DNA of 64,000 nucleotides from Pedobacter sp. FW305-3-2-15-E-R2A2 (GCF_038446955.1 NZ_CP151803.1:1364001-1428000), one strand, 5' to 3'; shown: positions 17,150-26,771, counted from the stretch's first letter. The notes: generated by a model not told the origin, from the letters alone. Numbers and translations: made by a program.

Positions 17150-18925
17150 TTACTGTACAGTAATGTCAAAAGGCATTCTTGCCTGTATTCCTGATTTGGA
17201 AATCGCAGATTTTATTTGCTGATAAATCAGGTAATTGGCACCCAGTTCCTGTTTTGCGTAATGGGTTTTTATTTTGTCTGTAGAGTTTTCAAGCAGGGAC
17301 CTGATCGGATCCAGCATTTCCGGATACTCTACGATTCTGTATTCTTTGACCTTTGCTTTTTTAGCTGCTGCTGTGATGGCATCCTGGAAACTACCGGTTC
17401 TGTCTGCCAGTCCGATTTTAACCGCATCCGTTCCAACCCATACCCGTCCGCCTGCAATGCTGTCGATATAGGTTTTACTTTTCTTACGGCCATCAGCTAC
17501 GCGACTGATAAAGGCATCGTATGTACGGTTTACTCCATTCTGAACGATCAGTCTTTCTCCGGGAGTCATCGGACGGTTGACGCTCATGATGTCTGCATAC
17601 TGTCCGGTTTTCACCCCATCAAAAGTAATTCCAAGTTCTTTATTCATCAGCTTCTGGAAGTTAGGAATCATACCAAAAACGCCGATTGAACCTGTAATTG
17701 TATTCGGTTGAACAAAGATGGAGTCGGCACCACAGGCAATGTAATATCCTCCTGAAGCAGCCACGTTACCAAATGAAGCAATCACTGGTTTTACTTTTTT
17801 CGTTAGCACCACTTCTCTCCAGATCACGTCTGATGCCAATGCGCTGCCGCCTGGTGAGTTGACCCTTAAAACAATGGCTTTAATGTTCGTATCTGTTCTG
17901 GCTTTTCTGATTGCTCTGGAAATTCTTTCCGAGCCAATCTGATCGTTATTGCCTTCTCCGCCCATAATGTCACCGTTGGCATAGATAACCGCAATCTTCG
18001 TTTTATTGGTGTTTCCTTTAGCGGACATGACTACATTTTTTGCGTAATCATTAATGGATACGGTAGAAAGGTTGCTTTTTTTATCTGTTCCACTCAGTGA
18101 TTTTAGTTCATCAAGAATTTCGTCTTTATACCTTAAGCCGTCCACCATTTTATATTTTTCTGCATCCTTTGGTTGCTGAATTTTATATTGATCTGCAATC
18201 TTGAAAAGACTGTCTTTGTTGATGTTTCTGCTTTTGGAAATGTCGCCAAGGAAGGTGGTATATAAACCATTCAGGTAGGCAGTTACCTGTTCCCGGTTCC
18301 TATCACTCATTTTATCAGCAATAAAAGGCTCAACGGCACTTTTATAAGTACCTACTCTGATGATTTGTGCTTCTATTCCTAATTTATCAAGGGCACCTTT
18401 AAAGAAAACCAGTTGAGAGCTCAATCCTTTAAATTCCAGGGCTCCTTCAGGATTTAAATAGACCTTATCAGCCGCTGAAGCCAGATAATAGGCTCCCTGG
18501 GTATACACTTCGCTATACGCAATGATTTTCTTTTTGCTGGTTTTAAAGTCGAGCAGGGCTTCTCTGATTTCCTTCATATTGGCAAATCCGGCATTCGGAG
18601 CGGTCACATTCAGGTAAATACATTTTATGTTATCGTCTGTTTTAGCTTCTTTCAAGGCTTTGATGATATCGGTAAAACCGATGCTTTTTTGTCCTTCATC
18701 TCCAACAATCGGAAGATCGGATAGGGGATCATTGAAGGTACGTTCCGTTACGGACTGATCCAGATTCAGATATAGTACGGTATTGCTGTCTACGACCACG
18801 CTTTTATCTTCACCTATGGAAGAAACGATACCCACAACAAGAACAATAAAGAGAACGATAAGCAAGCCTATAGACAATACTACGCCTACGACAGTTGCAA
18901 AAACATACTTAAAAAATTCTTTCAT
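17150..18925 (-). CDS. sppA: Signal peptide peptidase SppA, 67K type
   Basis: 591-aa membrane-anchored serine protease of the S49 family, which degrades cleaved signal peptides. A single membrane helix occupies about residues 10-35. The two tandem ClpP-like domains follow. The catalytic Ser/Lys dyad is visible as Lys195 in RVGTYKSAVEPF and Ser391 in VAASGGYYIA. Length matches the duplicated (67 kDa) form rather than the short form. It is divergent from folK with 57 bp between start codons, an AT-rich stretch that must hold both promoters. Confidence 0.94.
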   Translation of the reverse strand: MKEFFKYVFATVVGVVLSIGLLIVLFIVLVVGIVSSIGEDKSVVVDSNTVLYLNLDQSVTERTFNDPLSDLPIVGDEGQKSIGFTDIIKALKEAKTDDNIKCIYLNVTAPNAGFANMKEIREALLDFKTSKKKIIAYSEVYTQGAYYLASAADKVYLNPEGALEFKGLSSQLVFFKGALDKLGIEAQIIRVGTYKSAVEPFIADKMSDRNREQVTAYLNGLYTTFLGDISKSRNINKDSLFKIADQYKIQQPKDAEKYKMVDGLRYKDEILDELKSLSGTDKKSNLSTVSINDYAKNVVMSAKGNTNKTKIAVIYANGDIMGGEGNNDQIGSERISRAIRKARTDTNIKAIVLRVNSPGGSALASDVIWREVVLTKKVKPVIASFGNVAASGGYYIACGADSIFVQPNTITGSIGVFGMIPNFQKLMNKELGITFDGVKTGQYADIMSVNRPMTPGERLIVQNGVNRTYDAFISRVADGRKKSKTYIDSIAGGRVWVGTDAVKIGLADRTGSFQDAITAAAKKAKVKEYRIVEYPEMLDPIRSLLENSTDKIKTHYAKQELGANYLIYQQIKSAISKSGIQARMPFDITVQ

Positions 18926-18982
18926 TTGACGGTTAAATATTTAATTTGTAAATATAGGTAAAAAAATACCTGAGGCTTTTAT

Positions 18983-19477
18983 ATGCAGTTGGATAGTAAA
19001 AATGTTTATTTGTTACTGGGAAGTAATTTAGGGGATCGGGAAATACTGCTAACGGCAGCAGTTGAACAAATTGGAAGTAGGGTAGGTGAGGTGTTTTCCA
19101 GGTCTTCAGTTTATGAAACCGCCGCCTGGGGGAAGGCTGATCAGCCTTCGTTCCTGAATATGGCGGTAGGTGTAAATACGACTTTATCCGCCTTGGAAGT
19201 GCTACAGGAAGTGTTGAGAATTGAAGAGGAGCTAGGAAGGATCCGAAAAGAGAAATGGGGTTCCCGCCTGATCGATATTGATGTCATCCTTTTTGCTGAC
19301 GAGATTGTAGATTTTGGTGTGCAGCTTCAAGTCCCTCATCCTCAGATGCAATACAGAAGATTTGTTCTTGAACCTTTAACGGAGATTGCAGGACAAGTAA
19401 TTCATCCCGTTTTGAAGAAGAGTGTATCAGAAATATTAGGTATATTAGATGATAATTTAACTGTAACAAAAATTTAA
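18983..19477 (+). CDS. folK: 2-amino-4-hydroxy-6-hydroxymethyldihydropteridine diphosphokinase
   Basis: 164-aa HPPK of folate synthesis, transferring pyrophosphate from ATP to 6-hydroxymethyl-7,8-dihydropterin. Visible motifs are the N-terminal YLLLGSNLGDRE and the HPPK signature KWGSRLIDIDVILFAD, with the two metal-binding Asp residues (DID). VPHPQMQYRRFVLEPL follows, as expected. It is a single-domain enzyme with no FolP or FolB fusion. It is followed after 17 bp by an HPt gene, which may have its own promoter. Confidence 0.95.
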   Translation: MQLDSKNVYLLLGSNLGDREILLTAAVEQIGSRVGEVFSRSSVYETAAWGKADQPSFLNMAVGVNTTLSALEVLQEVLRIEEELGRIRKEKWGSRLIDIDVILFADEIVDFGVQLQVPHPQMQYRRFVLEPLTEIAGQVIHPVLKKSVSEILGILDDNLTVTKI

Positions 19478-19482
19478 TTTAT

Positions 19483-19490
19483 TAGTTTTG
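19483..19490 (+). promoter_or_regulatory. Candidate -7 element TAGTTTTG before the HPt gene
   Basis: Exact TAnnTTTG match located between folK and the next gene, with TTTA (4 nt) before ATG 19495. It would give a leaderless transcript. No convincing -33 box was found, and co-transcription with folK is also possible. Confidence 0.5.
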
Positions 19491-19494
19491 TTTA

Positions 19495-19872
19495 ATGATC
19501 GACCCAATTAAAAATAACGAGCCTCTGGATCTTTCGTACCTGAGGGATATGTCTGGAGATAGTGCCGAGTTTATTATAGAAATGTTGGACCTATTTAAGG
19601 CACAGACTCCGGCCTATGTGGCGGATTTAGGAAAGGCCATTGCAGATAAAGATTGGGCACGGGCGTCGAGCTGTGCACATAAAATAAAACCTACGTTTGC
19701 TTATGTAGGTCGTAATGATGCTAAAGATCACATGCAAATGATGGAGCGGAATGCAAGAGAACTGAACAACGTGGAAGATTTACCAAAGGCGTTTAGCGAG
19801 GTCTGTGATTTCGTAGAAATTCTGTATAAACAATTGGATCAGTCCAAGGCAGAACTGGAAAAACGGCTTTAA
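19495..19872 (+). CDS. Histidine phosphotransfer (HPt) domain protein
   Basis: 125-aa stand-alone HPt four-helix bundle. The phosphorylatable residue is His62 in SCAHKIKPTFAYVG, the typical AHxLKxxxxxxG pattern with Ile in place of Leu. The preceding helices (MSGDSAEFIIEMLDLFKAQTP) fit the family. Such proteins relay phosphate between hybrid histidine kinases and response regulators; no kinase partner is adjacent. Its stop codon overlaps that of convergent pssA in TTAA. Confidence 0.88.
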   Translation: MIDPIKNNEPLDLSYLRDMSGDSAEFIIEMLDLFKAQTPAYVADLGKAIADKDWARASSCAHKIKPTFAYVGRNDAKDHMQMMERNARELNNVEDLPKAFSEVCDFVEILYKQLDQSKAELEKRL

Positions 19873-20573
19873 ATTTTAGCCGTTTTTTGTTCTATGATGG
19901 ATAACAGGATATAAAGCACCAGAATCAGCGGAATACCCGCAAATTTAAAGATCAGCAGTAATACAACTGCTGACAGGATTAGAATATACCTGAATTTGTT
20001 CTCTGCAAAACCAAAGCTTTTAAACTTTAGTGCAATTAATGGAAGCTCGCTGATCAGCAGGTAACATACCAGGGGAATAAATGCCAGGTATAATACTACT
20101 GTAAGCGTCGAGCTGTCGAAATAAAAAGTGTCACTTTCGTAAATAAATGGTACCGAAGCAATTACTGCGGAAATTGCGGGTGTTGGAACACCTATGAATT
20201 TGTCAGTTTGCCGAGTGTCCAGGTTGAATTTTGCCAGGCGGTAAGCCGAAAATACGGCTACAAAAAATGCCAGGTAGGAAAGTATAGGGAACTCTGTATA
20301 GCCGAAAAAGGATTTCGGAGCCATATGAAAGAGGATGACCGAAGGCAATACACCAAAGCTCACCATATCTGCCAGGGAATCCAGTTCTTTGCCCATAGGC
20401 CCGCTGACATTCAGCAGACGGGCAGCAAAACCATCAAAAAAGTCGATGATCAGTGAAATAAGGATGCACAAAGCGGCAGACCTTAAATCCTGGTTAAAAG
20501 CGAAAACAATGCCAATACATCCGGTGAAAAGGTTCGCGGAAGTAATGGCATTGGGGATCTGTTTAATTATCAT
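19869..20573 (-). CDS. pssA: CDP-diacylglycerol--serine O-phosphatidyltransferase
   Basis: 234-aa integral membrane enzyme of phosphatidylserine, and hence phosphatidylethanolamine, synthesis. The CDP-alcohol phosphatidyltransferase signature DG-x2-AR-x8-G-x3-D-x3-D is present in order: FFDGFAARLL, then GPMGKELDSLADMVSFG. Six or so hydrophobic segments surround it, and length fits the membrane-bound (subclass II) form. It is convergent with the HPt gene and separated from downstream genes only by the rho operon. Confidence 0.92.
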   Translation of the reverse strand: MIIKQIPNAITSANLFTGCIGIVFAFNQDLRSAALCILISLIIDFFDGFAARLLNVSGPMGKELDSLADMVSFGVLPSVILFHMAPKSFFGYTEFPILSYLAFFVAVFSAYRLAKFNLDTRQTDKFIGVPTPAISAVIASVPFIYESDTFYFDSSTLTVVLYLAFIPLVCYLLISELPLIALKFKSFGFAENKFRYILILSAVVLLLIFKFAGIPLILVLYILLSIIEQKTAKI

Positions 20574-20593
20574 TTAAAAGCTTTTCTGATGAA

Positions 20594-22282
20594 TTAGCTA
20601 TTCATGGAAATTAAGAACTCTTCATTGGTCTTTGTATTTCTGATTTGTTGCTGTACAAACTCCATAGCTTCCTGAGCGTTCATATCTGCAAGATGGTTAC
20701 GCAAGATCCAAACACGTTGTAACGTGTCTCTGTCGTGCAGTAAGTCATCTCTACGTGTGCTTGAAGCAGTAATGTCAATCGCAGGGAAGATACGTTTGTT
20801 CGATAGTTTACGATCCAGTTGAAGCTCCATGTTACCGGTACCTTTAAATTCTTCAAAGATCACCTCGTCCATTTTAGATCCTGTATCTGTTAATGCAGTT
20901 GCAAGAATGGTTAAGGAACCACCTCTTTCGATGTTACGTGCGGCACCGAAGAAACGTTTAGGCTTGTGCAATGCATTCGCGTCCACACCACCTGATAAGA
21001 TTTTTCCTGAAGCAGGAGCAGTCGTATTGTAAGCTCTGGCTAATCTCGTAATGGAATCCAGAAGGATCACTACATCATGACCACATTCTACCAGACGTTT
21101 TGCTTTTTCAAGCACAATGTTGGCAATCTTTACATGTCTTTCTGCAGGCTCATCAAAAGTAGAAGCAATCACTTCTGCTCTTACGCTTCTTGCCATATCT
21201 GTTACCTCTTCCGGACGCTCATCAATCAATAGAATGATCAGGTAAACTTCAGGGTGATTTTTAGCAATGGCATTGGCCACTTCTTTTAACAAATTGGTTT
21301 TACCGGTTTTAGGCTGTGCTACGATCAGACCACGTTGTCCTTTACCTATTGGGGTAAATAAATCGATGATCCTGGTCGAGTAGTTATTGCTTTCTGTGAA
21401 AAGGTTTAACCTTTCTGTAGGGAACAAGGGAGTCAGGTAGTCAAAAGGAACACGATCCCTTACATCAGCAGGTAAACGTCCATTGATGGTTTCTACCCTT
21501 ACCAATGGGAAATATTTTTCGCCTTCTTTCGGAGGGCGGATGCTTCCTTTTACCGTATCACCAGTTTTTAAACCAAATAATTTGATTTGTGACTGAGATA
21601 CATAAATATCATCCGGTGAAGACAGGTAATTGTAATCAGCAGATCTTAAAAAGCCATATCCATCCGGCATGATCTCCAATACCCCTTCATTGGTGATGGT
21701 ATTGTCGAAATCCAGGTTGGAATAGCTGTTCTCGTTTTGTTTTTGATTGCCACCGTTGTTGTTTCCGGTGTTGTTGTTATTGTTATTCGGGTTTTTAGGA
21801 GCCCTGTTTTCGTCTCTTACGGGACGGTGTTTTTTGATCTCTGGTGCCGGAGCAGCAACAGCTTCTTCTTTCACTTCAGAAATGACTTCTGTGGCGGTTT
21901 CCGGAGCGTCTGCTACAACTTTAGCCTGAGCCGATATTTTTTTCTCTTCTTTAACAGGTGTTGCCTGAGCAGGCTGATCGTCAAATAACGATGCCCTGTT
22001 AAAGTTGTTGTTTTTGCTTTCTTCTTCCTCTTTAGGTGTTATTCTAATCCTTTTTCTGGTCGTTTTTTCAGCGGAGTTTTCCTTTACAGCTTTTGTTTTT
22101 GCCACTTTTGCAGGCGCTTCGCCTTCAATGGATTCACTAGTCTGTTGCTGTTCGGTGATTTGAGCGATAATTTCAACCAGTTCAGCTTTACGCAACTCAT
22201 CAGCATTTAGGATACCTTGAGTCTTAGCAATCTCACGCAATTCGGCGGTGAGTTTTTCATTTAATTCTGTTTTATTAAACAT
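20594..22282 (-). CDS. rho: Transcription termination factor Rho with long disordered insertion
   Basis: 562-aa hexameric RNA helicase that terminates untranslated transcripts. Order: N-terminal Rho-N helical domain (residues 1-45), a low-complexity charged and Asn-rich stretch (about 46-190, including six N in a row near 166-171), the cold-shock-like RNA-binding domain ([15 protein letters not shown], from about 200), and the RecA-type motor with Walker [12 protein letters not shown] (about 321-331). Q-loop and R-loop regions ([18 protein letters not shown]) are intact. The insertion makes it longer than E. coli Rho (419 aa); similar extended forms are known in Bacteroidota. A leader of up to about 270 bp separates it from divergent pyrF. 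Confidence 0.95.
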   Translation of the reverse strand: MFNKTELNEKLTAELREIAKTQGILNADELRKAELVEIIAQITEQQQTSESIEGEAPAKVAKTKAVKENSAEKTTRKRIRITPKEEEESKNNNFNRASLFDDQPAQATPVKEEKKISAQAKVVADAPETATEVISEVKEEAVAAPAPEIKKHRPVRDENRAPKNPNNNNNNTGNNNGGNQKQNENSYSNLDFDNTITNEGVLEIMPDGYGFLRSADYNYLSSPDDIYVSQSQIKLFGLKTGDTVKGSIRPPKEGEKYFPLVRVETINGRLPADVRDRVPFDYLTPLFPTERLNLFTESNNYSTRIIDLFTPIGKGQRGLIVAQPKTGKTNLLKEVANAIAKNHPEVYLIILLIDERPEEVTDMARSVRAEVIASTFDEPAERHVKIANIVLEKAKRLVECGHDVVILLDSITRLARAYNTTAPASGKILSGGVDANALHKPKRFFGAARNIERGGSLTILATALTDTGSKMDEVIFEEFKGTGNMELQLDRKLSNKRIFPAIDITASSTRRDDLLHDRDTLQRVWILRNHLADMNAQEAMEFVQQQIRNTKTNEEFLISMNS

Positions 22283-22554
22283 TATGTAGGTGTAGAGAAT
22301 TTTTTAAAAAAAAGTATTTATCCAATGAACAGAGCAAAAAATGCGTTTATAAAAGATGGTATGGAACAAAATTTTATTGAGATTTTCTGGAATGGTCAGA
22401 TAAACTTTAGGGAATTACGCTACAATTGTATGTATTTGTAAATTAATCTCCAAGTAAAACTTAAAAATGTTTATAAAAATTACATTTAAAAGTTTAAAAA
22501 GAGGCCTTAAATCACTGCAAAATTTGGCATCTTTGCACACAAAATTACCCATAG

Positions 22555-23385
22555 ATGAATAAAAAACAGCTATTTGAGCAGATCCAATTAAAAAAATCTT
22601 TTTTATGTGTTGGCTTAGATCCAGTATTGGAGAATATCCCTAAACACCTCTTAAAATATGAAAATCCGGTTTTAGAATTTAATAAGCAGATCATTGACGC
22701 GACTAAAGATCTATGTGTGGCTTATAAACCTAACACGGCTTTCTTTGAATCTATGGGATTGAAAGGATGGGAAACGCTGATCAAAACCTGGCAATATATT
22801 CCTAAAGATATCTTTACCATTGCGGATGCGAAAAGAGGAGATATCGGAAATACTTCAGCCATGTATGCCGATGCTTTTTTCAATGAAGCGAAATCTGATA
22901 TGAGTTTTGATGCGATTACGGTTGCACCATATATGGGTAAAGATTCTGTGGGCCCCTTTCTGAATCATAAAGACAAATGGGTGATCCTGCTGGCACTGAC
23001 CTCTAATGCAGGTCATAGTGATTTCCAGCTACACCAGACCCCTGAAGGAAAATTGTATGAAGAAGTGATCCGTATTTCTTCCCAATGGGCAGGTAGTGAG
23101 CAATTGATGTATGTAGTTGGCGCAACCCGGGGAGCAGAATTTGAAAACATCAGAAGACTGGCTCCTGAGCATTTCCTGTTAGTACCAGGTGTTGGTGCAC
23201 AGGGTGGAAGCCTTGCCGATGTTTGTGAATATGGCCTGAATAAGGAATGCGGACTATTGGTGAATTCAGCAAGAGGAATCATCTACGCCAGTAATGGAGA
23301 AGATTTTGCCGAACGTGCCAGAGCGGAAGCACTGAAATTACAACAGGAGATGGAGCAGATTTTAGCATCTGCGAAATTGATATGA
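22555..23385 (+). CDS. pyrF: Orotidine 5'-phosphate decarboxylase (type 2)
   Basis: 276-aa enzyme converting OMP to UMP, the final step of de novo pyrimidine synthesis. The active-site motif [19 protein letters not shown], with the catalytic Lys/Asp tetrad, identifies the long 'PyrF subfamily 2'. N-terminal [13 protein letters not shown] and C-terminal VPGVGAQGG support this. A promoter-like CATCTTTG lies at 22528-22535, 20 nt before the start. The stop overlaps the next gene by 4 bp (ATGA), indicating coupling to the EamA transporter. Confidence 0.94.
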   Translation: MNKKQLFEQIQLKKSFLCVGLDPVLENIPKHLLKYENPVLEFNKQIIDATKDLCVAYKPNTAFFESMGLKGWETLIKTWQYIPKDIFTIADAKRGDIGNTSAMYADAFFNEAKSDMSFDAITVAPYMGKDSVGPFLNHKDKWVILLALTSNAGHSDFQLHQTPEGKLYEEVIRISSQWAGSEQLMYVVGATRGAEFENIRRLAPEHFLLVPGVGAQGGSLADVCEYGLNKECGLLVNSARGIIYASNGEDFAERARAEALKLQQEMEQILASAKLI

Positions 23386-24287
23386 CCCAAAAAACCGATT
23401 TAAAGCTTATTGGTGCTTTATTGGTCGTTGCCATTGTCTGGGGAACGACCTATCTTGGAATCAGGGTGGCAGTGGAGAACATTCCACCCTGGTTTGTAGC
23501 TGCCATGCGACAAACTATTGCCTCCCTCATTCTACTTATTATTCTGATTCGGAAAAAGGAACTCGTCTGGAAAGGCTGGCCATATTTCAGGAGGCAAATG
23601 ATTTTGTCTACCTTGATGATTGTAATGGCGAATGGGATGACTACTGTGGCAGAGCAAACCATTCCCAGTGGACTAACGTCTTTGCTGAATGCTTTAAATC
23701 CGCTGGTGGTATTTATTACCTGTGTGTTGGTTGGTTTGCAGAAACCCTCCTGGAAAGGTTTTTTAGGCGTGATCATTGGTTTTCTCGGGGTCGCTTTTAT
23801 TTTTAGAGAAGGCATCAGTGAATTGCTCGACCCAAATTATAAAACAGGAATCATGTTCCTGTGCTTCGCGATTAGCGGATGGACCATTGGTACCGTTTAC
23901 GTGAAAAAGAACAACCATAAATCTGACCATATTTTCCTGGATCTGTTTTATCAGTTTGTCTTTTCTGCAGTAGCTCAATTTATTCTGGCCTTCCTGTTTT
24001 CCGATAATATTGCCCTGGAGAATTGGACTGGACGCAGCCTGATGGCGGTGACGTATCTCGCTGTTTTTGGTTCTGTGTTTACCTTTTTCTGCTACCATTA
24101 TGCTTTAAAAAGGGTAACGGCGACAGAAGTTTCCATCTTAACCTATTTTAATACCGTGATCGCTTTGTTCCTGGGATGGCTGATTCTTGATGAAGTTATT
24201 ACTATCGATATCCTGATTGCCACGGTGCTGATTATCCTCGGCGTATTTATTACAAATTATAAAAGACAAAAAAAACAGCTCCCGTAG
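23382..24287 (+). CDS. EamA/DMT-family transporter
   Basis: 301-aa integral membrane protein with about ten hydrophobic helices and the duplicated EamA architecture. The N-terminal [23 protein letters not shown] is characteristic of the family, as is the end of the first repeat ([16 protein letters not shown]). Drug/metabolite transporters export or exchange small metabolites; the substrate cannot be predicted. It starts within the last 4 bp of pyrF, so it is co-translated, but a link to nucleotides is only contextual. Confidence 0.9.
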   Translation: MTQKTDLKLIGALLVVAIVWGTTYLGIRVAVENIPPWFVAAMRQTIASLILLIILIRKKELVWKGWPYFRRQMILSTLMIVMANGMTTVAEQTIPSGLTSLLNALNPLVVFITCVLVGLQKPSWKGFLGVIIGFLGVAFIFREGISELLDPNYKTGIMFLCFAISGWTIGTVYVKKNNHKSDHIFLDLFYQFVFSAVAQFILAFLFSDNIALENWTGRSLMAVTYLAVFGSVFTFFCYHYALKRVTATEVSILTYFNTVIALFLGWLILDEVITIDILIATVLIILGVFITNYKRQKKQLP

Positions 24288-24322
24288 TGATAATTTAATT
24301 CTTTTGAGTTAAATTAGGCTTA

Positions 24323-25603
24323 ATGAGCTTTTCTGAAAATTTCCTGCATTTTATTTGGCAGTTCCGGCTGTACAAGACATTAGACTTGTTTTGTATAGCA
24401 GGAGAGCAGTTGCGAATATTGAACCCGGGCCTGCACAATAAAAATGCAGGACCTGATTTTAATCATGCTAAACTATCAATCGGGGAGACGATCTGGGTTG
24501 GCGACATAGAAATTCATCTCAAATCTTCGGATTGGTTGCTACATGGCCATCAACATGATCCGGCTTACGATGCAGTGATTTTGCATGTGGTTTATCAATA
24601 TGACCGGCCAATTTACAGAAAGGATGGCAGCCAGATTCCGGTACTCATTCTGGAACACCTGTTTCCGGAGCATCTCCTGGCTCATTACCATCAACTGATG
24701 AATGTAATCCACCGCTTTCCTTGTGAAAAGCAGATTCGGGAAATAGATCCGGTCATTGTCAACGGGTTTTTATCAAGGATGATGGTGGAACGTTTCGAAC
24801 ATAAGTCGGCATTGGTACTGGATAAATTAGTCCGGTTAACGGGTGATTGGGAACGTACTTTTTATCATTTTATGGCCAAAAGCTTTGGGTTTAAGGTCAA
24901 TGAAATCCCTTTTGAGCTTCTTGCAGATGCACTTCCACTCCAGGTACTTAGAAAACACCTGGATAATGCCCTGCAGATAGAAGCCCTGGTTTTTGGACAG
25001 GCCGGCTTTTTGTCGGGATCATTTAAAGACGAATATCCCCGGAGATTAAAAAAAGAATACCTTTTCCTGCAAAAGAAATACGCGCTAAAGCCGATCGGGG
25101 TTAGTGCATGGCGTTTTCTAAGAATGCGGCCGCAGAATTTCCCTACAGTCAGACTGGCTCAATTCTGTGGACTGATGCTCAGGTCTGACCGGTTATTTTC
25201 AACGGTACTGGAGATCGAAACATTGCCGGATCTGGTTAAGCATCTGGAAAACCTGCCGGTTAATCCTTACTGGCTTAACCATTATCACTTTCAAAAGGAA
25301 ACGAAAACAGTGAAGTTACAGTTAGGAAAAAGATCAGTCTATCATTTGATCATTAATGTTATTTCTCTTTTTCTGTTTTCTTATGGTAAGTATGCAGATC
25401 AGCCGCAGCTAATCAATCGGGGCATTAAATTTTTAGAACAAATGCCCGCAGAAAATAATGTAATTATTGACTGGTATAGGGATTCAGGCCTTATCGTTGA
25501 AAGTGCTTTTTTTTCTCAGGCACTACTCCAATTAAATAAATACTATTGTGCTCAAAAAAAATGCTTAAATTGTGGTATCGGAATTAAGATATTAAACAAA
25601 TAA
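24323..25603 (+). CDS. DUF2851 family protein, possible PD-(D/E)XK-like fold
   Basis: 426-aa soluble protein of DUF2851, a family of unknown function in Bacteroidota. The N-terminal third contains LHNKNAGPDFNHAKL and GDIEIHLKSSDW followed by AYDAVILHVV. The spacing of D, then DxE-x-K-like residues, resembles a PD-(D/E)XK nuclease core, but this is only my reading. The C terminus carries a small Cys cluster YYCAQKKCLNCGIG that could bind zinc. Two bases separate it from the PspC-domain gene. Confidence 0.75.
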   Translation: MSFSENFLHFIWQFRLYKTLDLFCIAGEQLRILNPGLHNKNAGPDFNHAKLSIGETIWVGDIEIHLKSSDWLLHGHQHDPAYDAVILHVVYQYDRPIYRKDGSQIPVLILEHLFPEHLLAHYHQLMNVIHRFPCEKQIREIDPVIVNGFLSRMMVERFEHKSALVLDKLVRLTGDWERTFYHFMAKSFGFKVNEIPFELLADALPLQVLRKHLDNALQIEALVFGQAGFLSGSFKDEYPRRLKKEYLFLQKKYALKPIGVSAWRFLRMRPQNFPTVRLAQFCGLMLRSDRLFSTVLEIETLPDLVKHLENLPVNPYWLNHYHFQKETKTVKLQLGKRSVYHLIINVISLFLFSYGKYADQPQLINRGIKFLEQMPAENNVIIDWYRDSGLIVESAFFSQALLQLNKYYCAQKKCLNCGIGIKILNK

Positions 25604-25604
25604 C

Positions 25605-25829
25605 ATGTTCCAGCGAATCATTACATTTTTTGAAAAACAAAGTTTTGGGGTTTGTACCTACCTTGCAGAGCGACTCGATATGTCCATCAGTAAAATCAGG
25701 TTATTTTTTATATACTCTTCGTTTTTGGCCGTAGGCTTTCCCATCATATTTTATATCCTTGCCGCACTGGTGCTTGATGTGAGACATTACATTAAAAAAA
25801 TCAGGTTGCGCTTTTGGGATGCCGATTAA
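25605..25829 (+). CDS. PspC-domain membrane protein
   Basis: 74-aa protein consisting of one PspC domain. Features are GVCTYLAERLDMSISKIRLFFIYSSF followed by a membrane helix (LAVGFPIIFYILAALVL) and a short basic C-terminal tail. PspC-domain proteins take part in envelope-stress sensing, and in Bacteroidota small versions often occur alone. It is likely co-transcribed with the DUF2851 gene. Its stop codon shares TTAA with the convergent ankyrin gene. Confidence 0.85.
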   Translation: MFQRIITFFEKQSFGVCTYLAERLDMSISKIRLFFIYSSFLAVGFPIIFYILAALVLDVRHYIKKIRLRFWDAD

Positions 25830-26476
25830 ATTTTAAGAATAGCAGCGATTTCTGCAAAACCCTTTTCTTCCGCAAGGTCTGCAGGTAGCTTTCCGCCTTC
25901 CATTCGTACGTTTAAGTCTGCCGCGTATTCGAGTAACAGCACGATCAGCTCAATATTACCAGTTTGTGCAGCTGCATGTAAGGCTGTAAAACCAGCCTGT
26001 TGCTTTACATTTACTTCAGCTCCTGCTTCTAAAAGCATTTTGGTAATGTTGTAACTTTTGGCTGCAACAGCAGAATGAATCGGGAATACATTAAATCCAT
26101 TATTAGCTGCCGTATTTACCGAAGCTCCCTTTGAGATGAGTAGTCTGCTAATTTCTTCGTGACCAAAATAGGCGGCCAATCCAAGCGGAGTAAAGCCATC
26201 TCTGGAGAAAGAATTGATCAGCTCCGGGTTCTGGCTAATCAGGTCGGCTGTTTCTTGAAACTTGCCTAAAGCACAGGCTTCAAAAAGTGTGATGTGCTTA
26301 GAAAAAGCAGCAATTAAGCCAGCAATTACCGGTTTTTTATAGTAACAGGCCAATAAAACAGGAGATACCCCATGACTGGTTTCTTTTGTTGTCAATTCCG
26401 GATGTCTGCTTAACAAGTCTGAAATTTCTTGTTTTTTATCTGTTTCTATTAATGTTTCAAGCTGAGAGATGTCCAT
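25826..26476 (-). CDS. Ankyrin repeat protein
   Basis: 216-aa protein made of about five ankyrin repeats. Clear examples are GFTPLGLAAYFGHEEISRLLISKGASVN and GFTALHAAAQTGNIELIVLLL, plus partial repeats at both ends. Ankyrin repeats mediate protein-protein contacts. No signal peptide is visible, so it is probably cytoplasmic. I start it at the ATG at 26476 (MDISQLETL), because an in-frame ATG 42 bp upstream would add a sequence unlike the domain and because TAAATTTG (26516-26523, minus) gives a promoter about 40 bp upstream. The partner is unknown. Confidence 0.85.
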   Translation of the reverse strand: MDISQLETLIETDKKQEISDLLSRHPELTTKETSHGVSPVLLACYYKKPVIAGLIAAFSKHITLFEACALGKFQETADLISQNPELINSFSRDGFTPLGLAAYFGHEEISRLLISKGASVNTAANNGFNVFPIHSAVAAKSYNITKMLLEAGAEVNVKQQAGFTALHAAAQTGNIELIVLLLEYAADLNVRMEGGKLPADLAEEKGFAEIAAILKI

Positions 26477-26538
26477 TGTTGGGTTTAGATGTCTTAAAAT
26501 ACAGAAATAAAATAACAAATTTAAAATGATATGAGGGC

Positions 26539-26575
26539 AAAAAAAAATCCCGCCAGATAAAAATATCCAACGGGA
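26539..26575 (-). terminator. Minus-strand intrinsic terminator with no annotated gene upstream
   Basis: Read on the minus strand: TCCCG (26575-26571), a 3x3 internal loop, GATA/TATC inner stem, and CGGGA (26552-26548), followed by nine T (26547-26539). It lies upstream of the ankyrin promoter, so it must end a different minus-strand transcript coming from 26580-26760. That stretch (26580-26760) has no conventional gene; it holds a TTG-started 26-codon ORF (26629-26709, minus, beginning MNKFYCPHKSAP) and a TACATTTA -7-like element. Confidence 0.6.
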
Positions 26576-26763
26576 CTACCTTAAAACAAAACTTATTTCT
26601 AATTAAAACTCAAACGCTATGTATATGACTATAATGGTATTAGAAGGTTTAATCCGGATTCAGAAATAGGCTTAGGTGCTGATTTATGAGGACAATAAAA
26701 TTTGTTCAATAAGTTCAGGTTTAAATGTATTTATAATAACTTAGTACATACAACTATATGTTT

Positions 26764-26771
26764 TATATTTG
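26764..26771 (+). promoter_or_regulatory. Promoter element TATATTTG before ftsK
   Basis: Exact TAnnTTTG match 25 bp before the ftsK ATG. TTAG at 26741-26744 could be the -33 element with a 19-bp spacer. Confidence 0.65.

Noticed and set aside
26477..26518. Upstream ATG extending the ankyrin protein by 14 residues
   Set aside because: It would place the start at the promoter element TAAATTTG (26516-26523, minus), and the added residues do not resemble the domain.
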